Below are positions 23,085 to 34,894 of a stretch of DNA of 64,000 nt, in pieces. Both the position numbers and the translations under genes were made by a program. Under the pieces are notes generated by a model, which did not search any database, had not been told where the DNA came from, and saw nothing but the letters and a program-made list of their open reading frames with translations. Each line of letters begins with the position of its first letter. Position 1 is the first letter of the stretch. This DNA comes from Norana najaformis (lineage: Eukaryota > Annelida > Clitellata > Crassiclitellata > Hormogastridae), in contig OZ029916.1 of assembly GCA_964023275.1 (NCBI GenBank), forward strand, positions 38,241,396-38,305,395, read 5' to 3'.

Positions 23085-24429
23085 TGAAGAGGTACACAGG
23101 AATTACATAGATGCATTGTATTTTATCGTATCCGTGCCACAGGGTATAAAATTAGGCATCATTTACACGGCATGAGGTTCTGAGAATATTGTGAGTGTTA
23201 AGTTTGGTGTGCAAGCTCATGTCCCATATCTAAACTCAAAGGAATTTGCACAGTGATTAGCTGCAACAAAAGTTTATGAAATTTTCTTGTGTTTTTACAG
23301 GGATGTGACATATTAGAATGAAACAGTGGCCGATGGTCATGTTTCACAACTAAGCTGCTCCACAGCATCTGTGGATAATGGAACATTGTTGGGCAAGTAC
23401 TTGTACTGAAGGTTTATGGCAGTGAGAAATAAGTGCTCCTCAAAATAGAGTGCATTTTGTGAAATGTGAAATGCACTTATTTAAAGTACGCTTGGCATGC
23501 ATGTCACAATTTTGTAAGACAAACTGTAAAATGCAGAAACACTTAACTATGTCTAGGTTGCCAAGCAACAGGAGGTAGCATAATTTCACCAGTTGGACAA
23601 GTAGTTCACAGGGTTTGAAACCCTTATATCAGTTCAAGGGTTGTTCAGAGGGAGACTTTGCATTTGTAAGAATTGACTTCTCAATTTCTCACAAGCAAAA
23701 CTCCATGTGAGGTGCTACAGAACTGTCAGCAGTAAGAAACAGTCAAACAGAATGGATTTCAGTTGCTAACAGAAAAAAGAGAAATTGCCCAAATGTAATT
23801 ATAACAAGCAAACGTAGAATTCTGGTGTGTAATATTCTATAGAATACAATTAACAAAGTAATACAGACAAACCAAGAATGAAGTAATTGAAGTAATACAA
23901 TTCCAAATTAGCTTTCAAATTGATTTCTAATTCAGGATTGGCACTAACTTTCAAATACAGTTTCACTGTGACTTGTAGCCTTTTATTTAACAACAACCTG
24001 TAAAAATCTCACAATCAGGTTAACCTAAGTGTAAAAGGCTCTAAATTAGGTTACCGTAATTCTCATGAACTCAAAATTCGGTTAAGATAATTCTTACCAA
24101 ACATAAAATAGATTAGCCTATTTTTTCAACCTAAAAATTAAGTTTTGCCTATTTTTCAATTAAGTTAGCATAATTTTTACAAGTTGGATATTATGTTTAC
24201 CTATTTTTTACAAGCATAACAAGTAATGATCAATACCACTAGTCAACAGTCATCAATAAATCATCAACTTAGAACTAAAATATTAGGTTGTCCTGATTTG
24301 TGAAAGGCCAAAAATTACTTGAACCTAATTTGTAAACAGTTCGTCAACAAACTTCTACTAAACACACGAGGTGACAGTGGTTTCGTACCTGGAAGGAATG
24401 AGGTATTGGAAGGATGAATACCTTCACAT

Positions 24430-24716
24430 CCTTAAAGGGCAGTGATGTAAGGTACGGAATTTTAAGGCTAGATAAGACAAACAATGGTGTCCAAATCCCA
24501 CAAATTTTTATTATTTCATTGAGTTTATTTTTAGTCCAAAGAATAAAACCCCAAAACCTAACCCCTTTGGCAAATCAATTTATTGTGCCAGCATTATGCC
24601 AAGTTTTAGAATTAGTTGGCAATTTTTTTAGTTCTTAGTAATTTTTTAGAATTAGTCAGCGCTGGAGTACACATAGAAATGAATATACAAGACTAATTTC
24701 AAATCACTGCCCTAAA
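24430..24716. mobile_element. MITE-like element with short inverted ends
   Basis: TTAAAGGGCAGTGATGTAAGG at the left and the reverse complement of TTTCAAATCACTGCCCTAAAAT at the right share a core of about 15 bp (GGGCAGTGAT). They bound a 290-bp AT-rich interval with no open frame. No other copy was noticed here. Confidence 0.35.
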
Positions 24717-25026
24717 ATAGCATAGAAATCAAATGAGCAATTAAGCCTAGGCTCTAAGATACCGATTACAAAAACCACCTTCCGCATAGAGAACACAGAT
24801 GAAAATAATTACTTAAGAAAAATGTTAAAGTTAATTATAGAAAAATACAAAAAAAAAATTGAAAAACAACTGCAATAAGTCAAAAGTTACCACTTCAGGT
24901 AGGAACATATTTTATGCATTGTCAAATATAAATTCTACGTGTGGAAATTAGTTCCAAGTTACCGTTATCAGTACGGTATATGTTTAATGGTGTCTCAGAT
25001 TTTCAGATCACACCTGTTACATTATA

Positions 25027-25178
25027 GGTGCATTCTATTTCTGACCCAAGTAGCTACTGAGTTTATTTTGTCACTAGAATGAAATCCAAGTGGCTCAAGT
25101 ACCCTGGACCCATTTCCCCGTATTGCAGGGAATACGCCATGTGCATTCTTGGGGCAGAAATAGGGTGCACTCAAAGGC
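25027..25178. repeat. Imperfect inverted repeat of about 27 bp
   Basis: GGTGCATTCTATTTCTGACC at 25027 pairs with the reverse complement of 25136-25175 (AGTGCACCCTATTTCTGCCC), with about five mismatches over 27 bp. It may be a short MITE-type element. Confidence 0.4.
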
Positions 25179-27834
25179 ATAATTTGGCAAAACTTTGTGC
25201 TTGTGAAGAAAAACCTTGAAGCACTTCTATGAAATGCTAATGTTTCTTTTACAAAATACCAAGTTGAAAAATAAAACATTAACATTAGCACTCCTAAGAC
25301 AGAGCTATATAAGTAGATAAGTACATAGCTGGCTACGTAAGGATTTACAAACCATGCGTTAAGAAAAACGGAAGCGTGGCAAGCGCTGGGGCAGAGCTTC
25401 ACATTTTGGTGAGGCATTTCATCTCCATTGCTGCGCAAGTTGCTGCACTGGTTCCCTTGTGCCCTGCAGCTAATGATAAACCATTTTAACGAAATAAAAA
25501 CTCAAGACCCCAAAAATCCGTCTCGCTGGTAAAGAAAGACCATGAAAGAGGTAGCCTTGCATCATGTTGTGAACATGCACGGACGGACAGACGGACAAAC
25601 ATCAGGACGGACAGACAGATGGAATATATAGGAAAGATGTATGTAGAGGGACAGAGGGATTAAGGGATTAAATACATTTGGTTCGCAAAATAACCATTAA
25701 ATAATCCATAAAATCTTAGCGTATTCTTAAGACACCAAGATGCCATCGTGATTCAGTAACTTCAAAATTTAAGTTTACATGCCGACAAAAAGACAGAAGC
25801 AACTCTGTTCGGCATATCTTCGCTTTTTTCCTGTCATCTGTTTCTTATGTTGTCCCGACTGTGGGAAGAAGTTCTTTCGAATCTATTCAAGTCTTAATCC
25901 CCTCATTAATCTCTACAACAAATACTCGAACTTAATCTTAGAACTTCTATAGTGCCAGCCAGGCATCTTTGAGAGGTTCTTGTCAGGCACTACATAAATT
26001 TCCAGCAATACTTACATGTACACATATATGTACACACACACATGCATTCATACATATAAACACAGAGTGGAAAATACTTAACATGAAAACATTTAACACA
26101 AAATATTGGTTAACATGAAAAGGAGCCGTAATCTGTTCCATCATCAGTGGATTTTGATGTTTTTTTCTTTTTATTGTGAAACTGATAACACGGAAATAAG
26201 GGATAACACAAACAAATTTGGCAGTTCAGTGACAGAAAATGCAATACAAAACCTTGGATAAAACGAAATGTTGATTTAGTTTCAACATCTTGCCCCACTC
26301 ATTCAATATGAAACAGTTGTATTTGTTTCAAGTTGCACTTGTGGATCTGTGCTCTGGTGGGAGTCAAGACATTCATTGCAGAGCAGTGATATTTTGACAT
26401 ACACCATTTTTAACATCACCAGCTCACACCCATTTATAGTTCATGCGCAGTACATAGACTGCAGTAGATATTTGCCAACTGCTGTGCACTGCATCAATGA
26501 AGACCGTTGCACTTATCGGAAAATACTTTTAGCGTAGAACAGAATATAAGGTGTAGCATTTATTATTTATATGTACTACCTGTATATAGACTTCAGTAGC
26601 TGTTTGCCACCTGTTGTGGATGATGTCAATTGAATTAGGGGCTTCAAGATAATCTTACTCTGTTATCCTCATCTTTCGAAGGATGGCAGCATTGTTGGCA
26701 TAGGATTTGAACTTTTTAAACTTCGTTTTGTTAAAAAGTAGCTTCAAGTTGTTTACAAGTTATAAGCATTGAGTGAATTTGAGCAGTTTTGTGTGGTTTG
26801 TTTGAATGCATATACTTACTGTATTCTGTTACAAATGCTACACCCAACGATCATTGTGCACACAGAACAGTACCTGCTTAGTTTAGAAATTTTTTAACTG
26901 GAATTTGAAAAAACGGTTAAGACGAAATTTGGTTAGCATGAATCGTTCCCGCTGGTCTCTTGCATTTCGTGTTAAACGATTTGCACTGTACATACAAGGT
27001 GTTTAAAATCTTGATGGGTGCCTGTGAGTAAACCAAATGCCAAGCTACCTCCACTTTGAAGATTACAGGGTGATTTGTGGTTGGAAAGCATCATCTGGGT
27101 ACACCCATGCCGGGCACAAGTGAGATACGATGTATTCGGGATCATACGAACCATTGAGTGCGAAGTTTCTCTCTTGCCCCTAAAAACTGCACCCAGACTA
27201 CTGCAAACCAGAACTGGTAGTCACTAGCCCAGTTGTTGTAATGTAACTATAAACATTTATATAGTGCCCTTTAAGCACCTCTCAAAGATGATACATAAAT
27301 AATTACGGCATAGAATGGTGATGGGCATCTTTCGAAGAAAAAACACAAATACATGAGCGACGAGACTGGAAACAAATCTGACTGAATCGGTGAAAGACAT
27401 TGTAGGAACTTCTAAAGTGTCTGTTTCATGGCACACAGTGATCACCTATAAGCTATTTTCTAGCAACATCCAACTAGTGTGGTACATGAAAATTTCTCCA
27501 TGTATTTTACAGGTGCATTCCACGGCCCAATCTAACAAGATCTGCTCTGATCTAATTATAAACTAATCTAATCTAATCTAAACCATAATGGACTAGCAGT
27601 GGTCGCTTTGAAATGAAACCACAATCCATGATCAAAAGAATCCTATCCACTCCCATCTTCCCAAGATGTGCTTGCCCTTTGTTCTTGCTGCAAGTCTACC
27701 CTGTACATGTTCCAAATGAAAATGGAAGGCATCCTGTCTCGTTAAAATTGCCTCGAGTTTCTTAGAAAAATGGTTAAACAAGTAACCATATAACCAACCT
27801 TTCAGCAAAGTTTGCATCAGGTATAATATATACA

Positions 27835-28040
27835 TGGCTGGCTCTGAAATATAGCCATTTAAATATATATACTGCTGGTCCCAGAAATGCAACCATTTAA
27901 AAAATATATCGCTGGCTTCAGAAATGTTACCACTTTGAAAAACATATCTCTGGCCCTGTATAGCCAGTTTGAGAAATGTAACGCTGGTCCCTGAAAAATA
28001 ACCAATTTGACAAAATCAGACTCAGATAACCAGTTTTAAA
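27835..28040. repeat. Degenerate 40-50-bp tandem repeat
   Basis: Units of the form GCTGG-TC-(C/A)GAAAT-(G/A)-AACCATTT followed by AAATATAT recur four to five times with many changes. Confidence 0.55.
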
Positions 28041-29824
28041 TATAAATATATAATATAGGACTACGATATGTAAACCACACACATATATAAGTAAACCATA
28101 TGTATATATGTATGGATTACATATCAAAGTCCTAAATGTTCCCTGACTTGTGTGTTAGAAAGTGATATTCCTTAAGTTTGTCCCTGTTGATGAGCAATGT
28201 TCCCCAGTAAAGTTTACAACTTAAAAGTTAAACAAAAAATGTTTGCTAAACCAATTGATTCTGTATTGTTCTTATTGTTATAGTTGTTTTGTTGTCATTT
28301 GTTGTTAATATTGTCTTGTTAGTGTTGTTGTTAATTGTTGTAGTTACTTATGGATTTGTGGTAACTTTTACTCATGTTGTTAATTTCATATTCGATACCA
28401 TCATCATTATCAACAACAGCCACAAACTAAACAACATTACCACCACCATCATCATCACCATCATGATTACAATCGTGATTACTATTGTCAATTTAGCATC
28501 TTATCAGCTCTTAGGAAAGGAAAAAGTCAACAGAGAACAGCTCACTTTAAGTAGAGGAATTTGCCTAATTCCATTCTTGTTCGTCAACATCATATTTAAT
28601 CAGCAATACATATCACAGATTAACGAAATCATCCCGTTACAGTAAAAAAAATTGACAAAAAAATATAAGACCATGTAAAGCGACAGTGCCCAAAAAAATG
28701 CATACCTTGAAAGCTTACAAAGCTTCAAAAACACAAACCGAATAGGCTTTCACAGCTTTAAACAGGTAAGCTGAACAGGCTTTTAAACTTAAAAGCCCCT
28801 TTATTAAGCTTTAAACAGACCAGCCAAACAGCCTGAAGTCTTAACAAAGCTTTAAACTGGTTAAGCTGATTAGACAACTGATACAAGCAGTTCCTACGTC
28901 GCCCTAGTTAAAAATGACAACAGTTGTCTCATATGTTGAGCTTCCATAAGTTGAACTGTGATGATAAATGCTCAAAATGCAGCAATGGTAACAAAATATG
29001 AAATGCTTGTGTTTAACAAAGCACTGCATCACAAGATAATGTTATTAATATTAACAATGATTTTCTAAATCATAATAGAAAAACTAAGAGTAGCGATAAT
29101 TTAAAATAATTAATAATCATCATCATCTTCATTGATAATCAATTAAAATTCTTGCCATTAAAAAATGGGATCAATCAGTTAACTTACATGTTAATTAAGG
29201 ATATGAGCGTCTGCGAAAGACAAGAGCGTCAGCAAGGGACAACAATGTCAGCAGAGAACAAGAGTGTCAGCCAAGGACTAAATTGTCAGTGACGGAAAAT
29301 AGTGTCAGCCAAGGACTCATGAGTCAGTCAAGGAAAGTAGTAACAGTTGGGGAAAAATGTGTGAACAAAAAGGGCGGCAAGCTACAGAATGGTTTGATCC
29401 ACGTTGAATAGACACCAAAACGTTAAAACAAAAACACTTTTAAATGTTGGGTTTTAATGGTCACAGGGCGAGCCAGACCTCACACTAGGCAGATCCAGGA
29501 AGGGCAATCCAACATAGCCCCATCTGAGGTTTGAACTGAACGATTATGAAACGGTTAAATATTTTGGCTCCAAAAGTGGGCATGGACTAAAAAGTCTGAA
29601 ATTTTTGTGACGAATTGGGAACAATCTCTATGGCAACGGTTCCCAGCGGTTTCCATCACAATCGGGAACAATGTCTATGGCAATGGTTCCCAGCGAGTAC
29701 AATTTGGCACCGTTTCCTTGGTGACAGTTCCTTAGGAACGAGATATAAGGATGCGTTCGGAGCTCTGGATGGGTCTGTCTGCCGTAGAGCAGTTGCCTGT
29801 CGTCTTCAGGATTATTGAATTACT

Positions 29825-30008
29825 TACTTCAAGTTCTCTTTCACTTTGGATTACTTACGTCGCTGTGGATTGATTACTTACGTCGTCAAGTTCTCGTACA
29901 CTTTGGATTACTTACGTCGTTGGGATTACTTATGTCGTTGTGAATTACTTACGTCGTCAAGTTCGGTTTGGATTACTTATGTCGTCAAGCCCTCATCCAG
30001 TGGATTAC
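29825..30008. repeat. Irregular GGATTACTTACGTCG repeats
   Basis: GGATTACTTACGTCG or close variants occur about six times, interleaved with CAAGTTCTCGTACACTTT pieces. It is an old, disordered minisatellite. Confidence 0.75.
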
Positions 30009-30907
30009 TTTCCGAGTAACCGACGGGAACCGACACTATAGTTAAGTGTTTGGTTTAAATGAAAGTTGGAAAGAGTTACCACTCTGGTGTCGACTTCTTC
30101 TTCCTCCTTAAAAGCTCTAAGTAGACCACCAGAGTCGAACCCCGAACAGCCTTAGCGGAAATTCCTCCCTCACGGTCTTCACATTTTTTCCCCATGAAAC
30201 AAGACCTCAACTGTGGTAAACTTGGCCTCCTTCAATTCCTGGATCTGCCAGTGACCCAACAAAACGATTAAATTCATATCGAAAGAAACGTATTGAAATG
30301 CCACAGACGATTAACGAGGAAGAATTCCCACAAAACTAGCAGTGGTGTAACAAGAAATTTGGGGGCCAGGTTCAACCTTCCCTCTAATATACCTATTGGG
30401 ATCTGTTATTTTAAATCTTATAAAATAATCCTTTATGCCCAGCTGGGGTCCGAAATGGTCTGGGACTTTGGTTCGTTACGCCAGTTGAGCCTAATATCAC
30501 TATGCCGCTACCTGTAAAACGAAACGGACTTCATGCATGCAACGCAGCAGAAAAGTGTCTTTGTCTGATTAGCGGCCACTAAAAGTATCTGGTTGAGAAC
30601 ACTGAACAGAGTGTTGTTGTTACAGCAGGAAGACGAATTTCTGCAATGTTACGAGAGCAATCGCTTCCAGTATCAAAGGATATCCAAAAGGCGATTAAAC
30701 TCGAGTTTCTGCTTTTTCTTTAGGAAAGTAAGAAACTCTTGAACACCCTCAGAAACTTTTGAACACCTCGATGATAAACAACAACAAATACGCTGGGAAG
30801 TACAGCAACTGCAACAAGCGCTCGGTTGTTGGTGCTGCGCACTTTTGCAAGGCTCTGAGAACTAATGGGGTGGTATTAACAAGCAGCCGGGAGTGGTTTT
30901 TGCCACC

Positions 30908-31117
30908 TTACTTCTTCCTGTCGACGAGGGTTACATCCCTGACGTCGGTCGGGGTGTTGGGCTGCTTGGTGTGTGTCGAAGAGGAGCCGGGCTTCGAATC
31001 CGAGGTGCTGGCGTTGGAGGCGAGGGAGGATGATTCGTTCTGCTTCAGTGATTGCGATTCTTCGATGCTGGCGAAAAGTAGAGCTTCAATCTGATCTTGG
31101 CACACTCGAATTAGATC
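30908..31117 (-). CDS. CCND: Cyclin D exon 5 (C-terminus and degron)
   Basis: The acceptor is GTCTGTTGAAG|GAT. It encodes DLIRVCQDQIEALL, a Ser-rich spacer and the degron NTPTDVRDV, ending LVDRKK and TAA. The spacer is low-complexity (Ser/Asn/Thr), as in other D cyclins, where it is a PEST-like region. Confidence 0.94.
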   Translation of the reverse strand, partial: DLIRVCQDQIEALLFASIEESQSLKQNESSSLASNASTSDSKPGSSSTHTKQPNTPTDVRDVTLVDRKK

Positions 31118-34100
31118 CTTCAACAGACAAGAAGTATCATCATCGTTGTTGTCATCGTCGCCGTCATCATCATAATCGTCGTGGTCGTCATCATCGTCGT
31201 CAACATTATCATCGTCGTCATCGTCATCATTATCATCATCATAATATTACTTAGGAATAATTATCATTGTGATCATCATCATCATCGTATGTGCTGCCAG
31301 AATCAAAATTTTTGTCATCACCATCACAGTCCTGTGTTAGTCATCGTCCTGTAACTTTAAGCACGGGCAATACTTACTCGTGTTCGAAGGGGAATGTGTA
31401 GTTGGTCTTGGGGCGACACTGCCCCTGAATTACAGACCCAATCAAAGTAGTAACTTCCAGTAAATTTGCAGTAATTGATCCCAGTGTATGTGTCACTTTT
31501 ATCGCCTGACACAGTAACCCAACCGAACCCACCCCCGGGGCTTTAACAGAGCCCAGCACCCCATACAGACTCCTTCCTGCAAGGGAAGTAACTCATTATC
31601 GCCCGCTTAGAATCAGGTCCTGCCTCTGAGTAACTCGCTTGGCCAAGTCTCTCTCATTTCGGCCATAAATTCATCAATGTGACTCGTCCAATCACTCCGC
31701 AGCTTTGCTCCTGGCGGAAGCGGCAAGACGAAATTCCAAAGCTGTTTATAACGACCTGGCAACGAGAGAAAAGCGTCTGGCAGATTGGTTTTCTTTATAT
31801 GATGCTTGCAGTAACAGCGAGGTCAAGCAAGACGGGGCTGGGTTAGTGCTTGGACCGGTGAACCAACAGTGCACGTTGGGAGATTAAAATAGATGCCCTG
31901 CCGTTGGATTGTTGCGGTCACGTTTGTGCCTCAAACCAGTGATCCTTTGACCTTTAGAACCGCGCCTCTGCGGAGATTCTACAGAGGGCGTATTAGCTGT
32001 CACCTTTTCGTTGTTTACGTTTTCTTCCTTACTTTCCCAGATTCTGCCAAGAATTTTCGTAACTTTGCTATTAATTCTACAGATACGAATCTTTTTTCAC
32101 GATGCTTGATGACCTTTTAGTAAGCCACTCTACTAATACGTTTGGGGCGGGGCTTGGCCCAATTGATGCTCAGGATCCGCCCTTTTGTATTTATATGCAG
32201 CTGCGTGTATGCCACACATACAGTCACGCACAGGCACATGTATGTGCATGTGTAGATCCGCTTGTGTATAAATAGATTTTATGTGGAGCTCAAACTTCGA
32301 CGAACATCGTCCGCGGCTCGCGTGTTGTACAGGCCAGACAATCTAACCAGACATTCTGAACTTAGTCACAGCCCCAACACAAACATGGTTAACTGCTGCT
32401 ATCAACCGCTGACCCAAATACGTCAATTATGCACACGCACACACCCACACGCACTCACACAGACAAATTTAGTCATAAAAATGTTTTCTGGCGCGACAAA
32501 CTGAACCCCAGCAACCATATTCGGCGATTTTTCTTTTATTTCGGTGCAGACAGACGACGAACACACGCAGCACACAGCTTATACAGAAAAACATCATCGT
32601 TGCTAAATAACTTCAGCGCGCAAACCTAGCGAATGGAATGTGGCGCCTCTAGCGAATGGACATACATCGCCGTCCCCTTAAACAGATTTTTCACATTTTT
32701 GTTAAGATTTCGCTTTGAACTTCAAATCCGCCCTTCGATACGAGTAATCTGAATGCCCATGTATAATTAAATAGCTATAGTGCATGAATAAATAGCTATA
32801 GTAAGTCAAGTCTTTTAAAGGCTTTTTGCTAGGTAAATAACGCCTTTAAGAAAATTTCGAAGGCGGTGGAACATGGCTATCAAACAGATCTAAGAAGGTG
32901 CGTAAGCCTTTAAACGACTAAGCGGTCATTTCTTTCCGGTTTTGAACCTCTAACTCCTTGCCTGATCTAGCCGAAATAGAATTTACGCGTACATTTTCGA
33001 CTGCACATATATTCCGATGCATCGGAGAACCGGTTTCGGTTTCGTTCAACCGATCCCAATAATCTGACGGGAGTTCCTATTCCAATCGCAGACGACTCGT
33101 CCTCACTCTCGACTAGACTACAGACGCCCCACCCTGCCAATTGGAATCTTCCCCCGCCTCAGTGGATGCGATACAGAAGAGGACGTCCCGCTGAAACACT
33201 GCTGAGGCGCTTACCGCGTGACCCATATTCCACTTGCGTGTACATAAACCGCAGATCACATGGACGTCAACTTCGCGATGAAAGAACTAATGGACAATCG
33301 CACCAAGTACGGTGCAATAAAATTACTTCTGGACAATCGCATGCACCCATTTAGCGTCAAGCATGTGAATAAAGTCAGCAGGGTTGGGGTGTGACATTTC
33401 CGGGTTAGTTTTTTCCTACACTAATTCTTACTGCACGCAGTGCGATTTACTCAAAACCTTGGGATGACGGATACAGAGGACGACGGCGCGGAATGCAAGA
33501 CAACGGCCACTCCCTTTAGCTCGTCCGTTGCGCCTCGCGGTTCATCCGTACAATTCCGCTCGCTCCCTTCCCCGCAAGACATGAAGGTTTTAATTCACGC
33601 AACGACGAGAATAAAGTTCGTCCATGGGATTTGTTCAAAGTCGGAAAGGTTTGACTGTCAGTGAGTGACGCCGTGGGTGAATGAGTGCGTGTGTGTTTGT
33701 GTGTCTGTCTGTCTGTCTGTCGCCAACAGATGCGGAATAATATAAAGGCCAAACGCCCAGTGTGGGTTTGATGACCACAATTTATTTGGGTGTTGCATAA
33801 AAATTAGGTTCACATGAAATGCGATCCCACTTTAGGATACGATACCGCAAAACGATATATATACATATATATATCGATATCAAAGCTGTGTATATATATA
33901 TAGTATTAAAGATATTATATGTACATCGATAAAAATTGTACGAATATAAGACTGAAATCATAACCAATGTCAAAGGTAGTGAGATTGTTTCAATTAAAAT
34001 TCTTGTCCTGCCATATGGTTTGCACTAGGAACCCAAAGATGCACAACTCACAAACCCATAGAATCCATGTTAAAAGGTCTGCATCTATAGCCGAGAAACC

Positions 34101-34417
34101 AACAACTGTAACTAAACATTTGTAAAGCATCTCTCCTCCATATCCCGAAAAACTCGTTAAATGCGTAAGTAGTGCCTTTAGTTATATATACATATATATA
34201 CATATATATTGGGACGTGGTGGTGTTGTATGGTCGGTGCCTCGCAACCGGATGGTCACGGGTTCGAATCTGCCTCAAGCCACTGCGTAGCGACCTTAGGC
34301 AAGTTGCTCACCCACAACTGCCTGTGAGGAAGACAGCGGGAAACCACCTCACTCATCTCATCCCTGGGTGGCATAAAGCCAATGGACCTGCCTTCGGGCA
34401 GAGAACTCTCATCAGCA

Positions 34418-34487
<70 letters not shown>

Positions 34488-34848
34488 GAAAAAGTCTGAA
34501 ATTAAACTTCTATTCAAGTTGAGTATATCTGTATTCATGTTCATATTCGATAAATATATCAATATTCAACACTGGATAAATTGTTTTATGCAATCTGGAC
34601 ATTTAAAAAACCAGTGAAGAGTGTAAAAATGTATTCAACAATTTAAATTTACAGTGCTTGTTCTTTTAGCACAAGCGTTATTTATTTTTTCAAAGAATTT
34701 TTGAGTAGTTATTATAATCTATACGCTTACCTTTGTTATTTATTTATTTAGAAATTTTTATTATTAAACAAATAATAGTAACAAAAATAATCAAAAAGAA
34801 AATGTATGTATTTACAATGTATAAAGGATTGCACACACACATATATAT

Positions 34849-34894
<46 letters not shown>

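Larger units (their letters stand above)
22448..30907. other. AT-rich stretch between the TMEM216-like and cyclin D genes (3' flanks of both)
   Basis: The two genes converge here, so both 3' UTRs lie in this stretch. It holds the 23.0-kb hairpin, MITE-like inverted repeats (24.4 and 25.0 kb), degenerate 40-50-bp repeats (27.83-28.04 kb) and GATTACTTACGTCG repeats (29.83-30.0 kb). The longest open frame (minus strand, 25022-25438) resembles no family I know and overlaps an inverted repeat. Confidence 0.6.

Noticed and set aside
25022-25438. 138-codon minus-strand open frame
   Set aside because: No recognisable family. It overlaps an imperfect inverted repeat and is also partly open on the other strand, so chance is likely.
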